Shown here piece after piece: positions 13,110 to 23,400 of a DNA stretch of 64,000 bases. The notes below the pieces were generated by a model. That model did not search any database. It had not been told where the DNA came from and worked only from the letters and a program-made list of their open reading frames with translations. The position numbers were made by a program, and so were the translations under genes. Within the stretch, counting starts at the first letter, position 1. Each line of letters opens with the position of its first letter. The DNA is taken from assembly GCF_010093535.1 (NCBI RefSeq), contig NW_022985163.1:1800305-1864304 (forward strand). The letters are read 5' to 3'. Source of the DNA: Lindgomyces ingoldianus. Taxonomy: Eukaryota > Ascomycota > Dothideomycetes > Pleosporales > Lindgomycetaceae.

Positions 13110-13910
13110 TAGCAAAGTAAGAAAATTTTGCCTAGCAATAGCAGCTAAGATACACTAACGCTTGTACTATTTTCTCTTAGACCCCCTAGAGTGATTTTTT
13201 AAGCATGGCGTAGTAGCGCAAAGACTCTTTGACAATTAGTACTACCTATTCCCAATGCCAGATCCTCTGGAGGGCATGGCTTGAGGGATAACCCCAAACA
13301 GCCCATCTAAGCAGCAGCTTGTTCTTAAGCAGAACAATCCGCACCCAAAGAGCCACCTTCACGGACAAAGCACGATGGTCAAGACAGATCTGGTGAAGGT
13401 GCAAGAAAAGCAAATAGTGGATGAGAAGAGGCTCCTGGGCCACGTGCTGCCCGGGATGGAGCAGCAAGGTGGTATGGCGGGTCGCTGTACAGTAGGTGGT
13501 CGGAAGGACTGAAAGGTAGGTGGGGCATGGGCTGAGAATATGTACGATGAAGGTTGTTCGCTCCTATATATATACACACTTCCTGATGCCGTGCCGAAAT
13601 GGCACCAGCAGGTTTCGGGTGACTCTTCTTTCACAGCGTAGATCAGCCAGCGATGGACTATCTTGGTGCGCAAGGCATTAGTCGGCGTTCTTTTTTTGCA
13701 CTTAGGGTTAGCTTAGAGCACAGAAGGGTGGCGTTAGCTTGTCCTGGATGCGAGTTTTGGTCCACCTTTGAGTGGCAAATGGTTGTGGGGAGTTTGTACA
13801 ACGAGCTGGTTGTGTGAACATAATACTTAAGTGGTAAGGAAAGTCGACACAGTCGTCACAACGCTCCCATTCCCTCTTCCTTTCCTTTTCCATTTATAGA
13901 TTCTCACCTG
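13110..13910. other. Edge of gene island 1, no supported gene
   Basis: Composition changes near 13190 from AT-rich repeats to ordinary sequence. Overlapping minus-strand frames of 66-104 codons at 13246-13673 have unremarkable composition, overlap each other and show no domain. I read the region as 3' flank of the hydrolase, possibly with remains of an unrecognised gene. Confidence 0.4.
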
Positions 13911-14828
13911 TCATTTTAGCAGTTCGAATTCCTTTGGCATTTCACTTCCCTCGACCCAGGCCCTTACACCTTGGGCGAACAGTTCTGGGAGTTGCAAGTC
14001 CCACAAGTGAACCGCGTCCCTCACCACGAATGCCTTGCACTCTGGATTCGTGTTCGCGAGCACCTTCCCTGCTTCCCTCGTCCGTTCAACACTATCCTTC
14101 TTCCCACCCGCCACGATAGCGATCCTCACGCCCCGGATCTCAGCAACCTTCCCTATGGTCACCTCAGTACACGCGCCGTAGCCCGCCCTCAGCAGCTCTA
14201 TGGAATGGTTCCTTCGCATCTCCTCCCTGAGCCTCGGAAACGGTTGCACGCCGATATAAGACCAGAACATCCACTCAGGAGTGAGCTTGCCCGATAGGAT
14301 CTCTATCCCTCCCATCAGGCGCGGGCGCGAGATGAACCATTTCCTGTACCCACTCAAGGGCGCGCACCCGGTGCAGAACAGGCTGAGCACCAACTCCGGA
14401 CACCGCCGCGCAAACTCCAGCGCTACGAAACCGCCGAGCGACAGGCCGACGATGTGCGCCCTGCCGCTTGCGACTTTCGTCGAGACGAGATGGGAGAGCG
14501 CGTTAATCGCGTTGTCAAGGGTGAAGGGAAGGATGTCCCTCGACCCCGAGTGCCCTGGCTGGTCGACGAGGATGAGTTCGTAGTCCTTGGAGAGGAAAGG
14601 GGTGGTGTGGGAGAATTCCATGTGGCAGGTTGAAAGGCCATGGAGGAAGACAATGGGGGCATGGGATGGATCCTTGCCATTAGGCTCTATCGAGGGGGAT
14701 AGACGGGTGTAAGAGATTTCTAGGTTTGCCCCTTTGGGGCTGCATTCTTGGGAGGACATTGTGTTGTTCCTAGGAAGAGTTGGTGAACGGAGTATAATCA
14801 AGTCTGGGCTTGGGAGGAAGCCATGCAT
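13911..14828 (-). CDS. Alpha/beta-hydrolase fold protein
   Basis: A single uninterrupted frame of 305 codons counted from the first in-frame ATG (14828). The open frame extends further upstream to 14987 but without an ATG. A second ATG at 14759, also with A at -3, would give 282 residues and starts just before the conserved region, so it is a real alternative. Seen in the sequence (residues from the ATG at 14828): oxyanion-hole FLHG at about 61-64, nucleophile elbow GLSLGG with Ser at about 130, a probable acid Asp in GGKKD at about 245, and catalytic His in AVHLWD at about 274. Spacing and length fit the AB_hydrolase_1 family, mostly intracellular esterases, lactonases or C-C hydrolases. There is no signal peptide or membrane segment, and the substrate cannot be inferred. 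Codon use is ordinary and no RIP-type stops are present, so the gene is probably functional. It diverges from the broken phosphotransferase gene. Confidence 0.85.
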   Translation of the reverse strand: MHGFLPSPDLIILRSPTLPRNNTMSSQECSPKGANLEISYTRLSPSIEPNGKDPSHAPIVFLHGLSTCHMEFSHTTPFLSKDYELILVDQPGHSGSRDILPFTLDNAINALSHLVSTKVASGRAHIVGLSLGGFVALEFARRCPELVLSLFCTGCAPLSGYRKWFISRPRLMGGIEILSGKLTPEWMFWSYIGVQPFPRLREEMRRNHSIELLRAGYGACTEVTIGKVAEIRGVRIAIVAGGKKDSVERTREAGKVLANTNPECKAFVVRDAVHLWDLQLPELFAQGVRAWVEGSEMPKEFELLK

Positions 14829-15170
14829 GGTAGTGCGATGAACCACCTGATTGGAATTCGTATTTTCAAAGGACACTATGACGCAATAGCGGATAAACCT
14901 AAATTGACTAGCTAGAGTGCTTGACAGAGAATTCCACAAAGGTTGATTCACAGCCCAAGCCTCCCTGGGCGTCTTTCTCAAAGCCAACCAAGTTTCCCTT
15001 TCTGTTTCACGCAGCCTAAGTTTGCTAGCATAATTGTTTCGATCGTTCCTTGTTGCGCTGGCTCGCTTTCAGTTTTTTCACTTCCCGCAACCCATTTCCC
15101 CCGACCCACTCATTAAACACCCAACTCTAACAATTCACTCACTACCAGAGCTACCTTGGAGGGTATCCGG
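14829..15170. promoter_or_regulatory. Divergent intergenic region (putative shared promoter)
   Basis: About 340 bp separate the hydrolase ATG (minus) from the first in-frame ATG of the phosphotransferase relic (plus). Around 15060-15150 there are C-rich and CA-rich stretches typical of fungal 5' regions. No clear TATA box was found. A shared promoter is inferred from geometry only. Confidence 0.35.
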
Positions 15171-16122
15171 ATGACTTGGACCTTGGTTTCTAACATACTC
15201 TTGCCGACCTTCACCTGGCCTCATCGTGTTCTGGGGTCAGTCGCGCTAGCCTCATCGATTCCGCCCGCTCCACAGCGCGCCCATCAAACCATCCGCCGAC
15301 TCGTTGGCTTTCTCCCTTCATATCTACCTCGCCTCTCTCGTCGCTACTGTACTTGGGTGGGCATTGAATTCAAAAATCAAATTGTGCAGCTTCCGTTCGG
15401 GATAGTGTTGAAATGGTCAGATGGTACACGGCTTGAGGAAGTCTCGGCTATGATGATTGCGCGTTCTGCTGGTGTCCCCGGTGCCGTTGGCCATTTCATA
15501 TGGTGACCATCCTAACACTTCTCATGCGCCTTTATCAATTCTTATGACACGGTTCCTCGGAAAAGACTTGGGACTAGCGCACAAACACCTGAACGAAAAA
15601 GAGCTGCAAACCATATCCAATGAGATGCACGCTATGCAAATCGCCATGCAGAGTTGGCCTCACCCTTGGGGAGGGGAGCGTATCTGTTCAGTCATGGGGA
15701 CGTCTATCAGAAGCGCGCCTGTTCCAAACCATTCGATTGGGCCATGCGAGTCAGAATCTAAGTTCAATGACTATCTACCCAGCGTTGCTTCTGAATATCA
15801 TTCTCCATCTCGAGATGTATTTGAGCAGAGGCTTGCCTGTGTAAGGAAGCTACACTCTGTACACCATCCTATTGTTTTTACGCATGGTGACCTGAAGCAC
15901 CACAATAGTATGGTTCATAATGGCCATGCATCAGGATCTATTAATTGGGAGTCTGCAGGCTGGTATCCGGATTACTAGGAGTTTACAACTGCTCTAATAT
16001 TCTATCGAAAGGACTTTTAGTGGTATAAATTCATCTCATAGCTTAGAGCATTAGAATATACAGACGAAATGGGGAGTGAGCGAGCCCTTACCTCACTAAC
16101 AGTCGATTCTTATGCCTGGTAG
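15171..16122 (+). pseudogene. Aminoglycoside-phosphotransferase-like (APH family) gene, broken
   Basis: Fungal APH/choline-kinase-like proteins have an N-terminal nucleotide-binding lobe followed by a HGDxxxxN catalytic loop and a D-W-E metal-binding box. The N-lobe is open from ATG 15171 to about 15475. A single extra base in the CCCC run at 15476-15479 then shifts the frame; the family-like segment VPLAISYGDHP continues in the next frame. The catalytic loop HGDLKHHN is present at about 15880-15906. The following box reads INWES where the family has D-W-E, so the metal-binding Asp is now Asn (GAT to AAT). Immediately after, YWE-type tryptophan codons have become TAG (15976-15978, then two more stops), and recognisable sequence runs on to a TAG at 16120-16122. 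The G-to-A changes lie in TpG context, i.e. RIP on the opposite strand, and cluster at the end nearest the repeats. I call it non-functional. Confidence 0.75.
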
Positions 16123-16199
16123 CAGGTAATAGACACGACTTGTTAATATAGAATAGTATGAATAGATAAATTCTTAAGAAGACTGCAAAGTTTTAAAAA

Positions 16200-16384
16200 G
16201 AATATAAATATACTAAGAAAAATAACAGAATGTTATATGCCTAAAGTGTAAGCTATATCTAACATTCTTTTAGCATATTTAAGTAGTGTTATAGGGAATG
16301 CATTAGTATAGAAAGAGTAGTTTAGTAGGGTCTTAGTAAAAGTAAGCAACTTAGGTGTGTAAGCAACTTGCCTATGAAGTATGT
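16200..16384 (-). mobile_element. P1 transposon end fragment
   Basis: It matches the terminal ~185 bp of family P1 (N-terminal side, minus orientation): the GTAAGCTATATCTAACATTC block, then GGGTCTTAGTAAAAGTAAGC and the TIR ending ..GTATGT followed by TA. The left end is truncated against the phosphotransferase relic. Confidence 0.7.
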
Positions 16385-16402
16385 TAGCTTTAAAATAAAA
16401 AT

Positions 16403-16576
16403 TGTCACGGTTATGTTACTGCTATCCAACCCCTGAGTACCCTAAGGGCTTGGCACGAGGTATATAGGCTCCTCGGCCTCCGTACCTCTGCCTCTGACCC
16501 TAAGGTTTACTCTCGTTACCCTCCTATCCTGTATTCCCTCTCTGTGACCTGTGTTTCCTACTTAATACCTCTTACA
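16403..16576. mobile_element. Solo LTR, 174 bp, TSD AAAAT
   Basis: The insert begins TGTCACGG and ends CTCTTACA, flanked by AAAAT on both sides (16398-16402 and 16577-16581). It has ordinary composition in AT-rich surroundings. It contains GGTATATAGG, a plausible TATA box. The start resembles the minus-strand LTR start (TGTCACGG) of the Gypsy at 36326-44944 but the body differs, so it is a different family. Confidence 0.75.
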
Positions 16577-16919
16577 AAAATAAAGTAAAAATAGCTAAAA
16601 AAGCGTGTATAGTTAAAATAAAAGTATATAGTAGTAATAGTAATAAAAATTTACTTATAAAAGCTTAAAATAAAAGCAGCTTAATAAAAAAAAGTAAAGC
16701 TTATTTAGTAAGTTAATTAATAGCTTAAAAACAGCATTTAGTAACTAAAATAAAGTAAAAAGAAATTTTTTAAACTTATTAGTTACTAGTATATAAAAAG
16801 ATGTTAATAATTTAGCATGAAATAAAAAGAAGTAGAATTAAGAAAAACTTAATATAGTAGCTAAATTAATCTTTCTAAAAAGTATTATATATAGATTATT
16901 ACTAGAGATAAACTCTATA
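16577..16919. other. AT-rich stretch, nothing recognised
   Basis: Highly AT-rich, RIP-like sequence with runs of AAAGTAAA and no coding or repeat signature that I could place. Confidence 0.5.
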
Positions 16920-18785
16920 ACGTACTTCATAGGCGAGTCGCTCACACACCCGAGTCGCTCACTTTTGCCAAGACCCCACCCTAACAAACTCTATTATAGC
17001 CTATAACAACCTGCTCTAGCACTATATAGTACAGTACAGCCTAGAATATTATTTAGATACTACTTCTGCTTCTTGCTTACATGTTTGTGCGTTATGCCTA
17101 GTCTAATTACACTATCTGCAGCGCCTTTAGGATAGCTTACCTACTTTAGCTTGCACCTGCTTCTTTGCCTTCTTTCTATTACTGCGCGCTTTAAACTCCT
17201 TTAGAGCTATTAAGCGTAGGCCTTCCTAAATTATTAAGGTTTTTTCTGCCTTAATTTACTTTCTTTTATGCAATTTATGTTGTGTAGCAGCTTTATTAGC
17301 TGCTTAAAGCTTAGTAATTTCTTATTACACTAACACTAGCTTATACGTAATTATTACTACTCTCTTTAAAACTTTCTTAAACACCTTAACTATAGAAGTT
17401 AGTAAACTATTTATATACTTCTAAATTTTTATTTTTATAAGCATTAATTATAACCTAAGTTCTAGAGTATTGCTTAGGGTTTATAACTGCTAAGGCTTGT
17501 TGTATATAAGTAGTAGTAGTAATAAAGTGCGCAACTTTACATTAAGGCCTATTATAACTTATTATAGGTTAAAAAGAACTAATCTAGCACCTTAAAACTC
17601 TTCTTAGATATTACTAAAAGTAATTATAGCATTATAGGCTACTTTAAAGCATAGCAGAAATTTTATTTTTATAATATAAGTAATCTAGTTGCGTATAAGG
17701 TTTTTAGCTTAGCGCTTATACGCCTTTTTTAAAGGAGCAAAACAACCTACATTAAGTAGCTATAGAAGGTGTAATAAGTAAAAAGGCATATAGATAGTAA
17801 TAATCTTATTATTTTTATAGTATTACTAGAAATAAAGTAAGTTATAGCTTTTATAGCTGTTAATAACTAGCAGACAGTAGCTGCTAACAGTACACTTCTT
17901 TATATGCGCGTTAAAGTGCTTTAACTAGTCTAAACTAAGCTAATTAGTAGTCTAGCTGCGCTTAGAGATTACAATAACCTAATCCTAGAGTAGATTTTCC
18001 TCTTTGTACTAGTTTAAAAGGTAGTTACTACCTTAAAAAATAATAAAGAGCAGAATAGCCTACCCTTTAGCATTAATACCCTAGATAGCTGTTGTCCACT
18101 TCTAGTTGCCTAGCTAGACTGCTTTTAGCTGTCCTTGTCTCTTTAAACCTGTAACAACTACTCTAGTAGATATCTAGCCTATTATAAACTCTGTCTTATT
18201 AAAGTTGTACATGTTATTATCCTAGATGCTATACTTAGCTTTAATATTCTTTATAAGGTTAAACTAGCCTTAAATTACTGCAGAATCTTTATAAAAGGCT
18301 CTCTTATAGTTATACTTGCGCTTAAACTTTACTTTAAGCTCTAAGTAACACTTAACAAATGTATTAGGCTAGTTTATGCTAATATAGCCTATATTACGCT
18401 TAGCGTGTAAAGAATTAGCTATATTAGCTACAGCTACTAGCTAGGGGGGAAATCCTTGCGCATCTAGCTTAAGTATGTGCTAAACAATTACCTGCTTCTT
18501 ATTATTATCTAGCTTTTATAAGTTAGCTATATAATTAGCTTAAAAAGGTTGTCTAGCGCGTTAGTTACTTATTATCTTTTAAAAGACCCTATAGATAGCT
18601 GCAGCGTGTTAGTTAGAAAGTGTTGCATTTTATTTAAAAGCCTAAAGTGTAAGCTACATTTAATGTTTCTTTAACATGTTTAAGTAGTGTTGTTAGGAAT
18701 ACATTAGTGTAGGAAAAGTAGTGTGGTGGGGTCTTAGCAAAAGTAAGCAACTTAGGTGTGTAAGCAACTTGCCTATGAAGTACGT
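16920..18785 (-). mobile_element. Full-length P1 pogo/Fot1-like DNA transposon
   Basis: The left end ACGTACTTCATAGGCGAG and the right end, its inverted complement, lie next to TA dinucleotides (16918-16919 and 18786-18787), the target duplication of the Tc1/mariner superfamily. The TIRs run about 55 bp (to GCCAAGACCCCACC). Length is 1,866 bp, matching the other full copy (1,867 bp at 47770-49636) and the 1.8-1.9 kb usual for Fot1-like elements. The left TIR is almost unmutated, the right one clearly RIP-altered. Confidence 0.9.
17030..18659 (-). pseudogene. P1 transposase (pogo/Fot1 DDE type), RIP-inactivated
   Basis: The start ATG is at 18659-18657, the second codon already being TAG where other copies have CAG. 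The frame continues with many TAA/TAG codons. The N-terminal part corresponds to the helix-turn-helix DNA-binding region (LDARGFP motif in the sister copy). The middle holds the DDE catalytic domain (NIKAKYS/YNFN segment, then a LLVIDSYESH-like box). The end, at about 17080-17170, carries a short cysteine/histidine knuckle (RRC..C...RHN..TC), known from the C-terminus of fungal pogo transposases. The 3' limit is approximate. It cannot make a functional protein. Confidence 0.75.
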
Positions 18786-18787
18786 TA

Positions 18788-19540
18788 GCATTTATAGCTA
18801 ATATAGCTAATTCTTTGTGTGCTAAGTATAATCTAGGCTATATTTACATAAACTAGCCTAGTATGTTTATAAAGTGTTATTTAAAGCTTAAAGTAAAGTT
18901 TTAAGCATAAGTATAGTTAAGAGATATTTAGCTAATTATAAACTTTATTTTACTAAAGTTATACATGTTATTATTCTAGATGCTATACTTAGCTTTAATA
19001 TTCTTTATAAGGCTAAACCTGCTCTAAATTACTCTAGAACTTTTATAAAAAGCTTTTTTATAGTTATACTTATACTTAAATATTACTTTAAGCTTTAAAT
19101 AACACTTTATAAACATACTAGGCTAGTTTATGTAAACATAGCCTAGATTATGCTTAGCGCACAAAGAATGAGCTATATTAGCTATAAATGCTATTTAAGA
19201 GGAAATTCCTTGCGCATATAGCTTAAGTATAGTCTTAATAATTACTTGCTTTTTTTTATTACCTAGCCTTTATAATTTAGCTGTAGAATTAGCTTGTAAA
19301 GGTTATCTAGTGCTATAGTTATTTATTATCTTTTATAAGACCTTACATATAGCTGTAGCATGTTTCTTTAAAAGTTTTATGTCTTATTTAAAAGCTTAGA
19401 GTGTAAGCTGTATCTAACATTTTTTTTAGCGCGTCTAAGTAGTGTTATAGGGAATGCATTAGTGTAGAAAGAGTAGTTTAGTAGGGTCTTAGTAAAAGTA
19501 AGCAACTTAGGTGTGTAAGCAACTTGCCTGTGAAGTACGT
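18788..19540 (-). mobile_element. Fold-back P1 derivative, left arm truncated
   Basis: A short plus-oriented piece of the transposase N-terminal region (18790 to about 18915) joins at GTATAGTTAAGAGATATTT to the inverted loop and a complete minus-oriented arm ending in a P1 TIR (..GTGAAGTACGT, TA at 19541-19542). This is the junction seen in the complete fold-back copies at 24978-30026. The left TIR is missing because the full P1 copy ends directly against it. Confidence 0.7.
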
Positions 19541-19891
19541 TAGTTTATTATTTATATAAGTCTCTAGAGCTTTAAAAATTAAAAGGGCAGATTGCTAAAA
19601 TAATACAATACGCAAGGCTACACATTACACGCTAAAGAACAGTAACTTAGTTAAACTAGTGTCTTAAAATAAGTCTGTAAAGCTACATTTAAGATTCTAG
19701 AACTTATTATTAAGGCGTTGTTGAGATATTAAGGTACAATTTCTCTCATTTTTAGTAGTTTTCGGGGTGGCCCACTGACAGATGTGACCTACTGAGTGGT
19801 TGAACATGTTAACTAGTTTGATCAAGCTTAGTCAATGATGACTTAGCTCTGGCTAGGGCTCTGATGATCATTGCACTCACTATGCTTCTCA
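19541..19891. other. Boundary between repeats and gene island 2
   Basis: AT-rich, RIP-like sequence up to about 19715, then ordinary sequence that should contain the 3' untranslated region of the permease gene. No other feature seen. Confidence 0.5.
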
Positions 19892-21544
19892 TCATCTTCC
19901 CACGACCTTCAGCTCCCACGACCTTATTGGCGGAAACGTTATCAGCGCAAACCCGCAACCTACCCACATCCCGACATCCGCTCCCGTATCGCCCGCCAAT
20001 ATCGCAATAGGACCCACATACCAGACCTGATACATTCCTAGTACCGCACCCATCCAGCCAAGTAAGAAACTGGAAAGTGCTGCAATACCAATAGGAAGCC
20101 TCGTCCTATCTTCCCAAGCAGTCCAGTCGAATCCAATACCCCGACGCCATCTGAAAAGAACATGCTCTTCGGCGACGATGCACACCATGATCATGAGCCA
20201 GTATCCCATAAGCGCGAGAAAGTTCTGGAAGATAATGAAGAGTTGATTCCGCCCAACGAGAGCGCAGACGAGCTGTATGAGAACGAGGACGATCGCCCAT
20301 ATCCAGCGGGGTATGACCTTTCCGTAGCGACCCATCATCTGGCATCCTAGCGCCGCTGAGTAAGTGCCGGGAACGCTGTTCGCGATTACACCAAGAGCTA
20401 CGATAACGGCACAAAACTTGCCAAAGCTACCAAGAGGTGCATAGCCAGCTGTGATCAGAGCACCTGATGAAGTCGCGTATGCATCTGCCCAAGCTGAATG
20501 CGTGGCTACACCTGAGGCGAGGCCGACACCGAGCATGTTGACCAGGCTGAAGGAAAGAGTCAGGCCGGTGTAGGTGAACACAAATGTTCGCCATTTCGAA
20601 GTCCTTTCGGGATAGTATACGTAAAAGTCCGAAGCGGCTGCTGCCCAAGAGTTTGGGACGTAGAAGCAAAGCGAGAAGAATGAAAGACGATTTGCGGCGA
20701 TCTGCCGTGGGCTGCCGACCGATGTGAGGGACGTTGAGAAGTATGGACCCGCGGAGCCGATGAGTATGAACAGTACGAGAAGCTGCGGAAGCCAAGCGTA
20801 TCTGCACAATAGTAGTGAGCATGCAGCTGCAGAAGATTAGTCAAGGCCAAGTGCATACATACCGTTCATAGACGTGGAAGATCTTCAAGCCAATCACAGC
20901 AATGACAAGCACCACGATTGCGACAACTACAATGCCTACTGCAATGGACATGGTTCCACCACTTACAGCAGAGAGCACTTGACCGCCAATGATGCAATCT
21001 ATCGTGCAATATCCCACCATCAGGATGATGTTGAGCAAAGCACAAATTTTAGAAGGATAGTAGCCCATGAAATATCGACCAACCACCTAGAGCAATCTCA
21101 GCTACAGTATCCATGAATGCGTCGTCGAACAAGACTTACCATCGTCCGACACCCGCTTGCCGCACCCCAAGTGGCCATATATGCAGTACTAACCCCTCCC
21201 AAAGCTGCGCCAAAGACCGCGCACAGGCTCGAATCTAGAAAACCAAGTTTAAAGAGAAGGGGACCAAGAAGACCGACAGCGAGATTATTGATCGTAATGT
21301 TTGCACTAAACCAAAGCAACACCATCTGAACAAGGGCCACGTGAGATGTGGCTTCCCGTTTGTCCGATGGAACCCTAGCAATACCGCGCGCCTCGAAACT
21401 GGAGAGCGATTCGATTCGGGCGTTCCATCTTTGAAATCGCGAACCTAGGCCAGTTGATTTTGGGGAGGAGCTTGATTGGAGATTTGAGAGATCGACACCC
21501 TCTTCGTGGTTCGGGTCGTTTACCCGCACAACCTTTTCATCCAT
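19892..21544 (-). CDS. Purine-cytosine permease, NCS1 family (Fcy2-like), three exons
   Basis: Exons 21544-21140, 21086-20863 and 20801-19892 splice to 1,539 nt (512 residues plus stop), the usual size for Fcy2-type permeases. These are 12-helix proton symporters importing cytosine, adenine, guanine or hypoxanthine across the plasma membrane. Visible family features: a hydrophilic N-terminus (1-68); first helices with NNLAVGLLGP (86-95); TWGAASGCRTM at the end of exon 1; GRYFMGYYPSK and IDCIIGGQ in exon 2; then YAWLPQL, NRLSFFSL, DFYVYYP, SKWRTF, WADAYATSSGALI, GVIANSVPGTYSAALG, NFLALMGYW and GFDWTAWED in exon 3. The frame is clean and codon use ordinary, so the gene is probably functional. 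The ATG at 21544 has a mediocre context, and upstream frame extension is not supported. It stands alone, framed by repeats on both sides. Exact substrate is inferred from the family only. Confidence 0.93.
20802..20862 (-). other. Intron 2 of the permease gene (61 bp)
   Basis: It begins GTATGT within an Arg codon (CG|A, phase 2) and ends GTGCAG before ATACGCTTGG, restoring the conserved KIFHVYERYAWLP run. CTAATC near the middle is a possible branch site. Confidence 0.9.
21087..21139 (-). other. Intron 1 of the permease gene (53 bp)
   Basis: It begins GTAAGT after codon ATG (phase 0) and ends CTCTAG before GTGGTTGGTCG. Removing it joins the two conserved halves of the GCRTM-VVGRYF region. Confidence 0.9.
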
Positions 21545-22190
21545 TGAAACGGGCTGTTGAATCAGTGCTGAAGTTCAAGACGCGAATGATTGAGGCTAAT
21601 AATGTGGTTAGCAAAGGTGTTGAATGTGCGAAACTCGTCGAGTTTCGGAGGAAACCGCGAGCCCGGCTAGCTCGTGGTTCTATACGGAGGGTTTGGGATG
21701 TGGGGATCAATGCGTTCTTTTGTCCCACTCTTTCCCAAATGGGCGGCATGCATGCAAGCTTTTCTCCTGACGTTCCAATAAGTGGGCTTGACTTTGACTC
21801 AGCCACGCAGCAGCTACCAAAAAGTGCTCTGTGCACAAGATCCTGCTCTGCGTACTTTAGTCAGCTGTTAGTCACAACCGAGAAGTAGCAATGTCTCTTC
21901 AAAGATCTCATCACTCTTTCTTTATTTCCGCAGAAATTTAAATCTACGTAATAAGACTTATAGTAGACAGGCAGGCTATAATTTATTACCTTGTGCGGAG
22001 AGAATCGTCACTTCTTGAATGGTTGCAAGCGTATTCGGGCTCTGGGACAGCCTTGTTGAACCAACACCAAACGTCGTGCACAGGACGAAAATGCAACCTA
22101 GGAAGCGGTCATCTAGTGGAAAACGATAGCACTTCTCTACCACAAAAATTAACTTTGTTGCAGAACAAAAAGTACAATTTATATTAAAAT
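21545..22190 (-). promoter_or_regulatory. Upstream region of the permease gene
   Basis: Ordinary-composition sequence to about 21900, then increasingly AT-rich. Open frames on either strand (up to 144 codons) have no recognisable domain and are read as chance frames in unmutated DNA. No clear TATA box or GATA cluster could be singled out. Confidence 0.4.
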
Positions 22191-22579
22191 TACAAAAATC
22201 CACCTATTTATTACATCTTAACCTTATACAACACGTTTTAATTAACGCTTTGTAATTGCTTTATAGGTGCTCTTCTATAAGCTACTACTAACATAAAGAA
22301 ATAAAAGCTATTATTTATTAAAAAGTAGTTCTTTATTTACTAAATCTTAAACTTTAATTAATAAAGTTTTCTACTCTATACTATTAATATATATTAAATA
22401 GCAGACGTTCTACTACAAGCTTATAACTAAGATTCCCCCCTCTAAACCTATAAGTAAGAACTAGGTGTTATGCTTTATTAATAATTAGGTAAAGCTTTAT
22501 AGAAAGTAGAATAAAAAGCTACACTATTAGCACACTTTTTTATTAGAATTTAGTTAAGTTAACGCTTAGTTTAATCTTA

Positions 22580-23400
22580 AAAATAACACACACTACATGT
22601 ATAAAATACTAGTTTAATATACTTATAATTTTAATAAAATAAAACTTATAATAAAAGTTGCTAGTATATCTAAGGTTATAACTAGCTCTAACACTATTAG
22701 CTATGTAGTTACTATATAGTCTAGCAGTTATAACTAAGTTATAAGAATTAAGTATATTAACATGTCTAGCTAAGCGCTTCTACTATCTATTATTCTACTA
22801 GGCAAGCTAAATTAGGCTAGGATTGCAATATCTATAGCAACTAAATACTTATAATAAATAATAACAACTAATTAACTAAGTAGCTTAGTCTATTTTAGCT
22901 TAAGCACTTTAATAATTAAACTATGCTACATATAACTAAAGCCTATTACTAGCTTATGTTAGACAGCTATAGTAGCTATATAACACTAAAGTTTAATTAA
23001 TACTATATAGAAAATAAAATTATTTATTTTTATATACTATGTTATAGCTTTTACTTACTATATCTTTTAAATATTAGCTACTTTACACAACTTAAGTAAG
23101 TGTATAAACATAAAGTGTTAAAGCTTATATATAATTATATTTTTTATATTAATAAGTAGAACCTTTTTAGCACTTATAAGTGTATTAAACTTATTTTATT
23201 TATAAAGTAAAGTACTAAAAGTAGTCTTAAGTAATAAGTTTAGTTTTATACTATTTAAATTATATTTTATTATTACTTTTTAAAGTTTAAACACTGCTTT
23301 TACTAGTGTACGAAGCTAATAGTAAAAGGCGCTAGACTATCACAACCTTTTATATAGTTACTTAGCTTTAGCAGTAGGCTTAACTAATTTATAACTACTC
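22580..23400 (+). mobile_element. Pogo-like transposase relic (family P4), boundaries unknown
   Basis: Reading through stops on the plus strand gives YNFNKI followed by a SKVITSS-like segment (DDE domain start, first Asp mutated to Asn), and near 23030-23080 a YYSSYLLQPLNISYF-like segment. The latter corresponds to the HTSHLLQPLDVG-type motif of pogo transposases. No TIR pair was found, so limits are approximate. It is more decayed than P1-P3. Confidence 0.55.

Noticed and set aside
13246..13673. Overlapping minus-strand frames of 66-104 codons
   Set aside because: Three overlapping frames in different phases, no domain, no splice model that joins them to the hydrolase.
13934..14583. Plus-strand frames of 61-108 codons opposite the hydrolase
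   Set aside because: Antisense shadows of a well-supported gene.
14829..14987. Extension of the hydrolase frame to 358 codons
   Set aside because: The upstream end begins with TTG, not ATG, which is not a normal start in a fungal nuclear gene. The first ATG is at 14828.
20106..20856. Additional frames overlapping the permease exons
   Set aside because: They overlap conserved NCS1 coding sequence in other phases and have no family features.
21454..21888. 144-codon plus-strand frame upstream of and overlapping the permease start
   Set aside because: Overlaps exon 1 antisense, no recognisable domain; likely chance in unmutated DNA.
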